A stretch of DNA of 64,000 nucleotides from a bacterium (GCA_004172935.1 SDZD01000018.1:1-64000), one strand, 5' to 3'; shown: positions 36,360 through 46,576, counted from the stretch's first letter. A program made the numbers and translations. The notes: a model not told the origin generated them from the letters alone.

Positions 36360-37502
36360 ATGACAACCACTATTTCGCCTCTTTCCTATTCCAACGGTAC
36401 ACCGCTAGTTGGTATGCCCAATGTGGCACTGATTGGCTTGGGGGCCATAGCATCCGGTTACGGTTCGCCCGAAGAAGAGGCGCCCTACTGCCATGTGGGA
36501 GGTTTGCTGCGTAGCCATCGCCTCAACTTACATAGCGTGGCCGACATGAGTGCCGAGGCGCGCGAGGGGTTTGCCAGCAAGTGGGGAGAGGCAGTCGCGG
36601 ATGTGCGAATTTACGATAGCGCCACCGAACTGCTTGAATCTGTAACTCACGATGAGCCGCTCGAAATTGTGGGCATTTGCGTGCGAGGCCCTTATCACTT
36701 TCAAGTGGTGTGCGAGGTGCTCAATGCAGCACCGCGCACAGGAACACGCGCCATTTTTCTCGAAAAACCTCCGACTTGTTCTCTGGCCGAAATGGACGAA
36801 CTCGCGGATATAGCCCGGCGGCAGAACGTCGCCATCACGGTTTCCTATTCGCGTCATTGGGCACCCCATGTTCTTCACCTCGAAGCGTTAGTGCGAGAGG
36901 GACTCATTGGCGAGGTTCACACCGTCATTGGCTACTGCGGACAGCTTATTCTTTCCTACGCCTCCCATACAACAGACCTTATTCGCCAGTTCTCACTTGC
37001 ACAAACACCGGGGCGTGCACTCAGCGTGACGGCCAGGGTTCACCACGAATCGCTTCAAAATTGTCAGGGAACGATGCCTGCCGGATTTGAGCCAGAACCT
37101 CATCTCGATCAACTCTCCATCGAGTGGAGCAACGGGGTCACGGGCACGCAAATCGGGGCCAATGGCGATGGTGGCAGTTTCTACGTCGATGTGTTTGGCA
37201 GCAAAGGGCGCGTTCGCGCCGGGATGTATGCAAAACCTCAAGCGTGGGATGCATCGGGGCAGCCTTTGGATATAGGCGATGTGCCACAGGATGCAAGCGT
37301 ATTTCAAATCGCCTACGAACAAATCGCGCTCTCTTTACGTGGAGGCGAAGCAGCGGATTGCACCAACGAGACGTGGCACGAAGTGAACGAAATCGGCTTT
37401 GCTGCCATCGAAAGCGCACTCGATGGCGGCTTAAAGCGCATGGGGCGCCGTATCGAACTCCCTAACTGCAACCGCACCAGAAAGATCTGGGCTAACGGCT
37501 AA
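36360..37502 (+). CDS. Gfo/Idh/MocA-family NAD(P)-dependent oxidoreductase
   Basis: A 380-residue cytoplasmic enzyme. Residues about 21-32 give the Rossmann motif (VALIGLGAIASGYG), and EKPPT near residue 135 is the family EKP motif holding the nicotinamide site. The middle SYSRHWAPHV block and an HTTDLIRQF block (probable catalytic His) follow. Such enzymes oxidise or reduce sugars and inositols. As the last gene of the GH30-GH30-GH29 run it may process the released sugar, for example fucose or another monosaccharide. The substrate is not known. Confidence 0.85.
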   Translation: MTTTISPLSYSNGTPLVGMPNVALIGLGAIASGYGSPEEEAPYCHVGGLLRSHRLNLHSVADMSAEAREGFASKWGEAVADVRIYDSATELLESVTHDEPLEIVGICVRGPYHFQVVCEVLNAAPRTGTRAIFLEKPPTCSLAEMDELADIARRQNVAITVSYSRHWAPHVLHLEALVREGLIGEVHTVIGYCGQLILSYASHTTDLIRQFSLAQTPGRALSVTARVHHESLQNCQGTMPAGFEPEPHLDQLSIEWSNGVTGTQIGANGDGGSFYVDVFGSKGRVRAGMYAKPQAWDASGQPLDIGDVPQDASVFQIAYEQIALSLRGGEAADCTNETWHEVNEIGFAAIESALDGGLKRMGRRIELPNCNRTRKIWANG

Positions 37503-37553
37503 TGGTCTTTCGTGTGCAGAGCATCATGTGACTCAGAAAGTGGGGGCTGACAC

Positions 37554-38240
37554 TCAGGGCAACGTAACATTTATTGCCTGCCACAGAACAATGGGGCCAA
37601 CTAGCCCAGCTTCCAGCAGAGCTTCATCTGGGCCGTACTGCGGCATATGGCTTGTCCACACTTGTTCCACTCCCGCCCCCTCTGGAATGCCTATGGCTTC
37701 AATGCCTCCCCCACCAAACGATTATGCCATGCATTGGTAACACGTACCTTGAGTTCGTTGTTTTCGGCACGAACCACTTTAGTGATGTCGATAACGAAGG
37801 GAGCCGACCAGAGCTTGCCTAAATCGTGGCCGTTTAATGTGACTTGCGCCAGCTCCCTCAGGAAAAGGTGCTTACCAATCCCTAAGGCGTTTGCAGGGAT
37901 AGCGAGGGTGTTGTTGTACATTGCAGTACCAGAGAAGTATTTGATGGTCGGATTGGCCTGCTCAGTTAGCGAACCCAGTTTCTCCAATGGCAACGCATTG
38001 AGAGCACCGCTTTCGCGTGGAAAAAAGACAATCCAAGCGTCACTAATATCTATTGGTTTGTGGTGCTCAACGAGCGCATCGACATCTTTCACCCACGAAA
38101 GCGGTGGGGAAATTACTCTCCCCGTGATGGGAACGCTCACCATTGAGAATGGTGTCATCACCATTTAGCACGACTACTTCGATGGCGCGGATTTCGATAG
38201 GCAACTGGAGCAGATAAAATGGTAACCCTAGGCCAACTTG
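37554..38240 (-). pseudogene. C-terminal fragment of a GH106-like glycosidase, frameshifted
   Basis: Minus-strand frames give IEIRAIEVVVLNGDDTILNG, then after a shift the block from 38164 to 37691 with LREVAQ-like motif LRELAQVTLNGHDLGKLWSA and NNELKVRVTNAWHNRL, and after another shift GPDEALLEAGLVGPIVLW to a TGA at 37554. This is the C-terminal sugar-binding jelly-roll and ending seen in GH106 and related alpha-L-rhamnosidases (LLxSGLLGPV). The catalytic domain is missing, and at least two frameshifts exist. It is antisense to the neighbours and is debris of a lost glycosidase. Confidence 0.65.
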
Positions 38241-38745
38241 TTAGGATTAAGAAGAGGGAGGTTGGGCATCAAAAGCTTGGCTGGCAATGTGATGTTCAAC
38301 TGTATTCGAGATATGCTCAGCTCTGGCTTCTCTTCGCTCACATAAAAGGGAATCCAACGCTTCCCTCAACATTTTATAAAGGTGGCGAATTGCGACAGCG
38401 ACACTCGCTTTATTCTATTCGAGGGAAGACGGCTGTTGGTAGAGGGATTGAGCATGGCTTGCACACGAAGGCTTTTGTCTGTCTTCAGAACAAGGGGTCC
38501 CCAATAGTATTGGTGCCTTTTGGGAGTCATATAATTCGAGTTATATTGCTCAACCGCCTGCAAAAAGTTGTTCGTCATGCAGCGTAATACGATAAATTCC
38601 TGTGGCAGAAAGCTTTCTTCTGTTTGACCTTTTGTTCCTCATTCGTGGACAAGGGTTGTGGCACATGCTCGCAAAACTATTATAATTTTGTCTATAAATT
38701 ACGTTTGCATCTTGAGTTGTCCGCGCTATCGACAAGAGTAAAACA
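38241..38745. other. Intergenic region
   Basis: About 500 AT-rich bases with no supported gene. A TATAAT at 38681-38686 could be the -10 box for the gene at 38746, but no good -35 is in range. Confidence 0.35.
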
Positions 38746-40221
38746 ATGGATCAAAATACTCACTCCTGCAATTTTTCGCAAAAAGCGAAGAGTGGTTGCA
38801 GACGGTCCCTGGCAGCAATATCTGCCCTTTGTCTCGTCTTTTTCGCGAGGACGCCTTTAAGCTACGCAGATCCCAGCCCTAACCTCCCAGCGCAACAGCC
38901 AAAAACCGATTACAGGTCCATAAAATTGGATAATTTTCCCAGAGATGCAAACGGTTATTTGAAAGTCGAGGTTTGGAAACTCATTGAGGAATACGCGAAA
39001 ACCAATCCCAATACCAACGAGGCGCGCAGTGTGACCAGACGAGCCGAAGGCATTCAATACCTAGCGAAATATGCGGGCTGGGTCGCCCCCCAACCGCCCG
39101 CCCCTCCCTCTGGCAAACTGCGAAACCTGGCAGAGAAGCCCGTCAAACCCAGATTTCTATTGACGGGAAAGAGCTGGCCACGGCAGGGGGGAGAGGCTTC
39201 CGTTTGCCTGTGGGAGGACGACAAATTGGCGGCGATGAGCCTTGGTATCGACGATAACTGCAGCGGCGACGTTGAATTTTGGAAGGGACTTTCCAAGAAA
39301 TACGGCCAACTTAACATCACTTGGAACTTGGTCGTCAAAGGCATTGACACCGGCAAAGAAGCTAATGCTGGCACATGGAATTTCTGGCGGGCCTTGACCA
39401 AAGAGGGCTATCATGTCGCATCGCACAGCGTGACGCATTGCAGTGATCCGGTGCCTGCGGATGGTTGGCTGGGGTACGACTGGGAAGCCAGTGAATCTAA
39501 ACGCCTGATGGATGCAAACCTCGATGGCTTCGTCACAAAAGTCTTCGTTTATCCCGGAGCGGGTGTTGGGGCCTTCGCCACACCCAGAAAGCACGTGGAG
39601 ATTTATCGTCAGGCCGCTGGTAAATATTATGCGGCAGCGCGAGGAGGAGGCGCATTTGGCATCAATCAGGCCAATATGATCGATTACTTGGATATTCACT
39701 CCACCACAGGCGGCGTGGAATCCCTGCTCAGCGATACGCCAAACCCGGCATGGATGGCCGACCAGAAAATCAAAAACCTTTTTGATCCCAACAACAAATG
39801 TTATCGCGGCTGGGCAAACATATTCATTCACTTCATCAACCAAGGGAAGGATTTCGATACCAACCCGTATGATATTGCCTACGGCAAGCTATTGGCGTTC
39901 TACAATGACCACCGGGAAGACCTGTGGACCGGATTTTTCGATGACGTCGCTCTCTACGGACAAGAACGCGATACCGCCACGCTGGTAACCGATGAAGCCA
40001 GTAGCCGAAAAATTGCGTTGACCCTGACGAGTCGCATGGACCCTTCGGTTTTCAACTATCCATTGACAGTTAAAGTGCGTTTATACGACACATGGAGGAG
40101 CATAACGGCAACGCAAGATGGCAATGTCCTCCCGGTCCAGATGATTGAATACGAGGACCATGCCTATGCCCTCGTTAAGGCTGCCCCGGATCGAGGTCAG
40201 GTGATTTTGATGCCGAAATAA
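38746..40221 (+). CDS. Secreted polysaccharide-deacetylase (NodB-fold) protein
   Basis: A 491-residue protein with an N-terminal signal segment (SLAAISALCLVFFARTPLSYA, cut near residue 41). Residues 166-172 contain SLGIDDN (Asp169/Asp170) and residues 223-231 HVASHSVTH (His227, His231), the metal-binding Asp-His-His pattern of carbohydrate esterase family 4. YPGAGVGAF lies where family members have a proline-containing motif. The C-terminal 60 residues look like a beta domain. It would remove acetyl groups from a polysaccharide. The codon pattern is more AT-rich than in flanking genes, hinting at a different origin. Confidence 0.75.
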   Translation: MDQNTHSCNFSQKAKSGCRRSLAAISALCLVFFARTPLSYADPSPNLPAQQPKTDYRSIKLDNFPRDANGYLKVEVWKLIEEYAKTNPNTNEARSVTRRAEGIQYLAKYAGWVAPQPPAPPSGKLRNLAEKPVKPRFLLTGKSWPRQGGEASVCLWEDDKLAAMSLGIDDNCSGDVEFWKGLSKKYGQLNITWNLVVKGIDTGKEANAGTWNFWRALTKEGYHVASHSVTHCSDPVPADGWLGYDWEASESKRLMDANLDGFVTKVFVYPGAGVGAFATPRKHVEIYRQAAGKYYAAARGGGAFGINQANMIDYLDIHSTTGGVESLLSDTPNPAWMADQKIKNLFDPNNKCYRGWANIFIHFINQGKDFDTNPYDIAYGKLLAFYNDHREDLWTGFFDDVALYGQERDTATLVTDEASSRKIALTLTSRMDPSVFNYPLTVKVRLYDTWRSITATQDGNVLPVQMIEYEDHAYALVKAAPDRGQVILMPK

Positions 40222-40275
40222 GCACTTTCCTCTGGTGGCCAAGCCGAATTGGTGTCTAGACCAAAATTCCAACAA

Positions 40276-41664
40276 ATGAAACTCCTTTTTCCTATCGTGG
40301 TGGTGACGGTACTCGCTCTGCCGACGATTGTTTGTGCAGACACAACGATCACCTCAAACGGGATCACGTGGAAATTTGTCGCCGATTACCAAGCGGGGAG
40401 ATTCGTCAATGGCGATCCATGGGTGATCGGACCTGTCACAATAACTTCGATTACCAACACTCTCAACGATCCCGCGTTTACTCCCAGGCGTGGTCAAAAC
40501 GGCTCCATGCTCAATCCTGGAATCACAATCAAACAGGGATATGAGAGCGCGATCACGAGGAACTACGACGAATCTATGAACGCCTCTCTCCCCAATGGTC
40601 AACCAGTTTCGGACAAAAACCCACTCATCCTTCCCCCGAATTCGACCCTAGTTTCAACAGTGAGTTGGCTTTTCAACTCTCCCACTGAACTTGAACCCAC
40701 CGCACCTCGATTCGATTCGATTACTGGGGTTCCCCGTTCGGCAACCCGCTCGGCTGGCATTCTCACTGTGCTTTCCCAAGCTCCCTCCGCCGACGCGTTC
40801 CGTCCTCCTTATGTCGGGACCGATAAAACGATCAATTTTCGCACTTCGAAACTCGATTACAGCAAACTGCCCGCTCTTTCCCTTCCTCCCAATGCTTCAG
40901 CCCCCGACATGAAGTCAATGGCCGACTCCTTCTCCAGAACCTGGCTCGACCATGGAAACACCTGGATTGGCGCTGCCAATCATCCGACTCTCCACATGCC
41001 CAACTACGGACGCGATATGGCAAAGCTCGTTGTGGACGCGACTCTGCTCCTCTTCACCGATCCCTCGCCTGTAGGAAAAAATCCCGATAAAGATCGCCTT
41101 ATCATTGGACTCGTCCAATTTGGCATTGACTCCGCGGGGATTGCGGACAACGGCGGTGGATGGCCCGCTGATGGGGGGCACGGTCTGGGACGCAAGTGGC
41201 CGATCCTCTTCGCCGGTGCGCTCCTGAGCGACGCCCACCTGCTGGGTGTCGGGCAATGGGAAACCCGTTTTCAGGAAAACGAACAAACCTTCTACGTTTC
41301 CCAGACCGAGGTCGATCTCTCCAACAGTGCCACATGGTCTCCCGACAGGCGCGCCCCGGTCCAACCCTATACTGCCACCGACATTGGAAAACCCGAGTGG
41401 GGCATCGCTCACGCGAAAAATCCAAAGGTAGACAACGCCCATTGGAGTGCAACCTACCGCGAAGTCAACGGCGCCGCCATACCGGGCTTTGCTCTCGCCG
41501 CCCGCCTCATGAACCTCAAGAAAGCTTGGAATCACGACGCCTTCTTCGACTACTGCGACCGCTACATGGCCTGGCGTATCGACATGCCCCCCGTCGCGAA
41601 CCAGCCGAGCAAGTTCCTCGTCGCGATGTGGAATGCTTACCGCCCCACGGCGCCCAAGGAATAA
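40276..41664 (+). CDS. Secreted protein of unknown function with a helical-toroid-like region
   Basis: A 462-residue protein with a signal peptide (MKLLFPIVVVTVLALPTIVC, cut near Ala21); the frame also opens at 40249. The first half is beta-rich (WVIGPVTITSITNTL). The second half has segments (GGWPADGGHGLGRKWPILFA and WNHDAFFDYCDRYMAWR) that resemble alpha/alpha-toroid carbohydrate-active enzymes. I cannot assign a family. It lies 54 bases after the deacetylase-like gene, so a joint role in polysaccharide processing is plausible. Confidence 0.55.
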   Translation: MKLLFPIVVVTVLALPTIVCADTTITSNGITWKFVADYQAGRFVNGDPWVIGPVTITSITNTLNDPAFTPRRGQNGSMLNPGITIKQGYESAITRNYDESMNASLPNGQPVSDKNPLILPPNSTLVSTVSWLFNSPTELEPTAPRFDSITGVPRSATRSAGILTVLSQAPSADAFRPPYVGTDKTINFRTSKLDYSKLPALSLPPNASAPDMKSMADSFSRTWLDHGNTWIGAANHPTLHMPNYGRDMAKLVVDATLLLFTDPSPVGKNPDKDRLIIGLVQFGIDSAGIADNGGGWPADGGHGLGRKWPILFAGALLSDAHLLGVGQWETRFQENEQTFYVSQTEVDLSNSATWSPDRRAPVQPYTATDIGKPEWGIAHAKNPKVDNAHWSATYREVNGAAIPGFALAARLMNLKKAWNHDAFFDYCDRYMAWRIDMPPVANQPSKFLVAMWNAYRPTAPKE

Positions 41665-42090
41665 GCGCATTTTCACGGAGGCTCGATCACCACTTTGATG
41701 GGTTATATCAACTCAAAGCGATTTCAAACCAAGCCTACAATTCTAAATTCGTGAATAAGGCTCTAGCGGCGACGCAGGTTGTAAATGAGAACGAGGTGAT
41801 CTTTCACCAAACGTGCGCCAGAACCTTGACGTGCATTCTTGTGGGCTATGTGACGTGTGGTGTCGCTTACTTTTTGTGAGTCGCAATTCAGCGATAGAAT
41901 GTGGGAACCGAGATGCCTATTGGGGGATAGCTCTTTCATTGAGTAAGTTCCGGGCAACGTTCACTTTCAATTTTCTGCCCCCGCCGCGCCCCTATGCCTT
42001 AACACTCTCCATTCCAGCTTGCGAGTGCAAGGTGGCCACGCTTGGATTGGAATTCTCATAAACATCTCTCAAAACCGTTTTCTCACATAG
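41665..42090. other. Intergenic region
   Basis: No gene or structured element that I can support. Short open frames here lack any recognisable features. Confidence 0.4.
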
Positions 42091-42327
42091 AAGCGTATGC
42101 CAGATACACAGATCCCGGTGCAGTTTTATGTCAGCGGTGCGGGAGAACTAGCCGCGCAGGTCAGTGGCACTCCGAATGAACCCGCCAGTTTTCGGGCGTC
42201 GCTGCGCAAAACTTTCCAAGGCCGCTGTCTGGCTATCCTGCGCCCAAAGGGAAGCGCTGGTACGATCACTTTGCGAGCCGAAGCACCAGGACTACAACCC
42301 GCACAGACAACGATTCAAGCACGGTAG
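42091..42327 (+). pseudogene. C-terminal fragment of a GH2 beta-galactosidase
   Basis: The frame KRMPDTQIPVQFYVSGAGEL, then PASFRASLRKTFQGRCLAIL and GTITLRAEAPGLQPA matches the C-terminal beta domain of GH2 beta-galactosidases (IPV.F.VSG.G.L and RP.G..GTITLRA motifs). A TAG lies just before it in frame, so it is a truncated remnant with no catalytic domain. It suggests a lost beta-galactosidase. Confidence 0.65.
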
Positions 42328-42802
42328 TAGTAACTCCTGTTCCGCAAATTCACAACCCTGTATCATCCACCAATACAACGTTGTGAACTTGCGGATTGAT
42401 TGCTGGAAATATCTCTTATATGCCCACTGAGTTGCTCTTCGGCCATTATTTTACGGCTGACATACCTTGGTATCTTTTCCGAGCGGGTGTTAACTCCATT
42501 TGACGGCCTGTCTTTGATTCCATCGATAGAGGAACCAGTGCAAACTCGTTTGCACTGGTTCCTCAGTTGGGTATTGGCGTACGCAAGATTTTGCCCGCTC
42601 ATAGGTAGTCCATAAGCGAGAGATATTGAGAGGACGGAATGTTTGATCTCGATACTTCTGAGGACATGGATAGGCTCGCAGACAAGCTTTAGAACGCCAT
42701 GTAAGAATTCGATTTCGGCTGTCAGAATTCCGTCAGAGCCACGCATTAATCTCTGGCCATCCCAGGCGAACAATTATTGTTTCGCTCGTTGGTGATGGCA
42801 CC
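42328..42802. other. Intergenic region
   Basis: No supported gene. It contains the hairpin at 42529-42564 and presumably the promoter of the Het-C-like gene. Confidence 0.4.
42529..42564. repeat. Perfect 17-bp palindrome
   Basis: GAGGAACCAGTGCAAAC pairs with its exact reverse complement around TC. No T-run follows. It may be a cruciform site, a protein-binding site or a relic of a transcript end. Confidence 0.5.
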
Positions 42803-45800
42803 ATGAACATATCAAGCCGATTCTCAACCTACCGTCATCCTGTTGCGCCGACTCGCCGCAAATCCTCGTTGAAGTGGGTGCTGCCCGCTCTCACTTTGGC
42901 GGTTCCTCTGTTAATTCAATCCTCTGCGCACGCTTTTGCCGGTGAAGACCCGTTACTGGGAAAACCGTGGCATCACGAAGAACGCACCGAATTGGCTGCT
43001 GTGGACGCCGGGTTCGATCACCTGCCCAGTAGCGAAAAGCCTTACAGCGAGAAAACTGAGGCCGAGCGCCAAGACAAACCGAAGCCCGAATCCTTCGATG
43101 CAGCCGAAATTTTGGGCTGGAATGCCGATTATGTGGACTCTTACCTGTACAGCCCGATCTGGTGGGTACAGGGAGGTTTCGACCGTTTCAAAATCTCGCT
43201 CGCGACTGCGCCCGATTTGGAACGTGTCCACTTTGACGACCTCTTCGATGGTGACAAAGTTCGACACACATGGCGGCGCTACACAACTGGCACCGTGGCT
43301 GGTTTGCTGTGGGCCAAAGACCAGACTGGCGCCGATGGCAAAAAGGGCGACGTGGCGGCGGCTCAGAACATCCTGGGCATCTCGCTGCACGCGATGCAGG
43401 ATTTCTACTCGCATTCGTCGTGGATTAACGACCCAACGCGGCGCGACAAAACCTTTTTCGAGATTCCTGTCGAAAATCGGCCCAGCCTATCCATCTTCAC
43501 TGGAGCGTATGAGCATGACGAGAACATGGGTGTCAAGCACCACGGCAAGTTTTTGTACGCGGCTGCGGTGTGGAATCAGCCCGGCGTAAAGCAATTCATG
43601 AGCGTGGCCTGTGGCCCCGGTTCGCCGATTGGCAACGACCAGATTTGCCGTGATTTTCACGACAGCCAGAACGGTGTGCCCGTGCAGCCCAATGTCGGTG
43701 GCGTGAAGTTGCCGAACAATGTGTTGTTCGTACATCCGGGCATCAACATCGATAACTCGTGGTCAGCGGAAATTGGCGTCAAAGAGCGCGGTTTGACTGA
43801 CATAACTGGCGCCGAGGCTCTGAATACAGGACTAACGCTCGCTCGCCGCCAATCGTATCAATGGCTCAAGACGGTCGAAAAGGCCATGACTGAAGCTGGC
43901 CCCGAAGCGGAGGCCTTCTGGCAGCGTATTAAAACAGAGGCACCTAGTGAAACCGAGCGCCACGCTCAGTTCGAGAACTACGCCAAGTTCCCTTACCAGT
44001 TCATCTCTGCTGGAGCTTATCCTCCTGAAGCCGGAACTGCTGACGAGTATTTTCTGCGCCTTAAAGTCAAAACCGGCGATAGCGGCAATGCGGGCACCGA
44101 CGCCGATATTCGTCTCAAGGTGGAAGATGTCGATGGCCCGCCCATTCTGCTCGATTACTCGCCCAAGCAGAACTTCTTGCTCACCCACAACGACTTCGAG
44201 AAAGGCTCGGAAGCGGTTTACAGCGTTGGCCCATTCAAAACCTTGCCCAAAAGCGTGACCTTCGTCAACGATTCGGCGACCACGGGCGACCTACTCAAAG
44301 CGGCGGGCAAAAAATTAATTCAGTCCATCACTGCTCCCATAAAAACCGTCGGTAGCATTCTCTCGACGATTTCTGGCAAAGAGGCCGACTGGGTGGCGAC
44401 CGACCATAAGGTGTGGATGCCCGAAGATTTGGCAGCGATGGGCAATGAAACCAAACCCTTCGAGATTCCGCTCAATGGCGATACGCGCGGCAACTACGTC
44501 GTGACGGGCAGCATCGTTAAAATCGGTGAGGGCGGCGAAGGTGTTGGGGCCTGGCATCGCTTCAAGTTGCACCTGAGCAAACTGCGCTGCATCAAAGAAA
44601 GCAAATGGGATCGCGGCTCTAACTCGGATGAACCATTCCTGTTGATGAACCCAATGGGATTGCCTGGTGGCGCGATGCCCTTCAAAACCGAACCCTACAG
44701 CGATGTGGATAGTGGTGAGTTGCGCGACATCAACACCGATTTCGAGATTAGCGTGCCCAAAGACTACGGCATGATCAACTTGCCGATCTCGCTCATGGAG
44801 CACGATGACGAGAGCAGCAAAAAGCGCCAAGAGCTCCTCGATTCGTTCGTGGGTAACATCAAAGCTGAAAACGAAGAGCGCAGCTTTTTGAACACTATCG
44901 GCGCTGCCATTGCCGAAGACTGGCAACTGGGTCACCTCGAAGTCACGGCGTGGACGCGCAACGGCAATGTACGCGTTGGCACCATCCATAACGCTGACAT
45001 CAATAAATGGGTCAAGGGCAAGGACGAATACAAGGTCACTTTCAGCAATCCGGGCGGACTCAAGCCATACCCAATTACCGTTAATGACCTGATGCCGTAT
45101 TACCCACCCGGTTCGACCGAACCGCAACAACCCACCGAGCCGACTACTCCGACTGAACCCACGACTCCTGCTGACCCGACAACTCCGTCCGCTCCTTCAG
45201 CGGCACAACTGGCGCTGCTCAACAAATTCGCGGGCAAGTGGCGCACACCATGGGGTGTGCTGACCCTGGTGCGCGACGGCTACACACTGCGTGGTGTCTA
45301 TCGCCGCCAAGACCCGATGTCACACATTGAGGGTAATGCGGAAACGGTGGAACTGAGTGCGACTCCCGATGCGACGAAGGTAGAAGGGCAGATCATTTTT
45401 GGTCAGGTGCCAATGGGACCGCTGCGCCTGACGATGGCTGCTGACGGCGACAACTTCAAAGGCATTTTCGAACGAGGCGGCAACAATGACCATCCCGGCG
45501 AGCGCATCAAAGACGGGACAACCACGCCGACAACACCAACCATTCCGACTGTGCCCACAGTCCCAACAACTCCGACTGGCCCCACCATTCCCACGGTGCC
45601 CACAGTCCCAACAACTCCGACTAACCCACTTCCTGGAGTGCCGACTGGCCCCATCACCCCGACGACTCCCACCGTTCCTAATTTGCCTACAACTCCCACG
45701 ACAGGTGGTACGTTCCGGCCCTTGGGCGACTGGGCGGTACAAATCGAGTCGGTTCGTGTGGCACGTAGCGAATACATCGAAGTTGTTGCTTCCTACAAGA

Positions 45801-46513
45801 ACGTTTCGCAACGTCGTGCAGGGCTGGGGGCAAGTGATGTAGAAATGGTAATCACCGATGCCGATGGTGTTGGTATCGAAGAGATTGGCAACCTTTACAA
45901 AGCGGGCGGCGCCCCCGACATGGAGCCAGAAAAGATGAGCCGTAATCCCGAAGTGGAACCAGGCGGTGTCATTCGTCTCCTTGCTTTGTTCAATATCCCG
46001 CGTGGCGAAGTGCCTTTGAAGACGTTGACTGTCTTTGGATACCGTTGCAAACCAATCACCTTTGATGTTTCTGGTTTGACGCTCCCTGAACCTGCACCCG
46101 CGATACAGTTACCAATTGCCGATGTAGTAGGAGGTAACAACAGCTTCTCGGACTTTGGCACATATGGCGTGCGCTTCGATGGTATCCGTAAAGGCCGTAA
46201 TGATTTGCTCCAGGTGTTCCTTACCGTTAAAAATATGGGCAAGGAACGGCGCGAACATCACCCCAGCACTGACCTCGACGTCTTCATCGTCGATCAGGAT
46301 GGTATTTCTATCGGTGACCAAGGAGGCATCTATCGTGCCTCAGGTGTAGACCTTGAACTCGAACCAATCACGCATCGCGTGACTATTGTTCCTAGTGGAA
46401 CCACAACTATTTGCTACCCTGTCAGTATCCCCAAAGGCTCGATTCCGAAGCAGTTGCTCGTCAAATACTACGGCGACAAAAAATTGCTCATCGACCTCCC
46501 AGCGATTCCATGA
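42803..46513 (+). CDS. Secreted Het-C-like protein with PLAT and C-terminal Ig-like domains
   Basis: A 1236-residue protein. The signal peptide ends near HAFA (about residue 48). Residues about 50-320 form a Het-C/zinc-phospholipase-C-like helical domain: LGISLHAMQDFYSHSSWIND (about 191-210) is the characteristic His-x3-Asp block. Residues about 415-475 form a PLAT-like beta-sandwich (YFLRLKVKTGDSGNAGTDAD). Low-complexity Thr/Pro linkers follow (about 775-800 and 905-970). Two similar C-terminal beta domains (WAVQIESVRVARSEYIEV and YGVRFDGIRKGRNDLLQVF) resemble DUF4352-type domains. Het-C homologues include cytolysin or lipase-related proteins. The mechanism here is unknown. A 65-bp palindrome covers its stop. 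Confidence 0.7.
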   Translation: MNISSRFSTYRHPVAPTRRKSSLKWVLPALTLAVPLLIQSSAHAFAGEDPLLGKPWHHEERTELAAVDAGFDHLPSSEKPYSEKTEAERQDKPKPESFDAAEILGWNADYVDSYLYSPIWWVQGGFDRFKISLATAPDLERVHFDDLFDGDKVRHTWRRYTTGTVAGLLWAKDQTGADGKKGDVAAAQNILGISLHAMQDFYSHSSWINDPTRRDKTFFEIPVENRPSLSIFTGAYEHDENMGVKHHGKFLYAAAVWNQPGVKQFMSVACGPGSPIGNDQICRDFHDSQNGVPVQPNVGGVKLPNNVLFVHPGINIDNSWSAEIGVKERGLTDITGAEALNTGLTLARRQSYQWLKTVEKAMTEAGPEAEAFWQRIKTEAPSETERHAQFENYAKFPYQFISAGAYPPEAGTADEYFLRLKVKTGDSGNAGTDADIRLKVEDVDGPPILLDYSPKQNFLLTHNDFEKGSEAVYSVGPFKTLPKSVTFVNDSATTGDLLKAAGKKLIQSITAPIKTVGSILSTISGKEADWVATDHKVWMPEDLAAMGNETKPFEIPLNGDTRGNYVVTGSIVKIGEGGEGVGAWHRFKLHLSKLRCIKESKWDRGSNSDEPFLLMNPMGLPGGAMPFKTEPYSDVDSGELRDINTDFEISVPKDYGMINLPISLMEHDDESSKKRQELLDSFVGNIKAENEERSFLNTIGAAIAEDWQLGHLEVTAWTRNGNVRVGTIHNADINKWVKGKDEYKVTFSNPGGLKPYPITVNDLMPYYPPGSTEPQQPTEPTTPTEPTTPADPTTPSAPSAAQLALLNKFAGKWRTPWGVLTLVRDGYTLRGVYRRQDPMSHIEGNAETVELSATPDATKVEGQIIFGQVPMGPLRLTMAADGDNFKGIFERGGNNDHPGERIKDGTTTPTTPTIPTVPTVPTTPTGPTIPTVPTVPTTPTNPLPGVPTGPITPTTPTVPNLPTTPTTGGTFRPLGDWAVQIESVRVARSEYIEVVASYKNVSQRRAGLGASDVEMVITDADGVGIEEIGNLYKAGGAPDMEPEKMSRNPEVEPGGVIRLLALFNIPRGEVPLKTLTVFGYRCKPITFDVSGLTLPEPAPAIQLPIADVVGGNNSFSDFGTYGVRFDGIRKGRNDLLQVFLTVKNMGKERREHHPSTDLDVFIVDQDGISIGDQGGIYRASGVDLELEPITHRVTIVPSGTTTICYPVSIPKGSIPKQLLVKYYGDKKLLIDLPAIP

Positions 46514-46576
46514 GCATTTAACACAACAAAGGCGCCCTTCTCATTGAGAAGGGCGCCTTTGTTGTGTTAAATGCTC
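46512..46576. terminator. 65-bp perfect palindrome at the end of the Het-C-like gene
   Basis: GAGCATTTAACACAACAAAG and the next 12 bases (46512-46543) pair exactly with 46545-46576 around a single T. The hairpin overlaps the stop codon TGA (46511-46513). It would terminate or protect the mRNA from either side, although no T-run follows. The length and perfection are unusual for a terminator. Confidence 0.6.
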
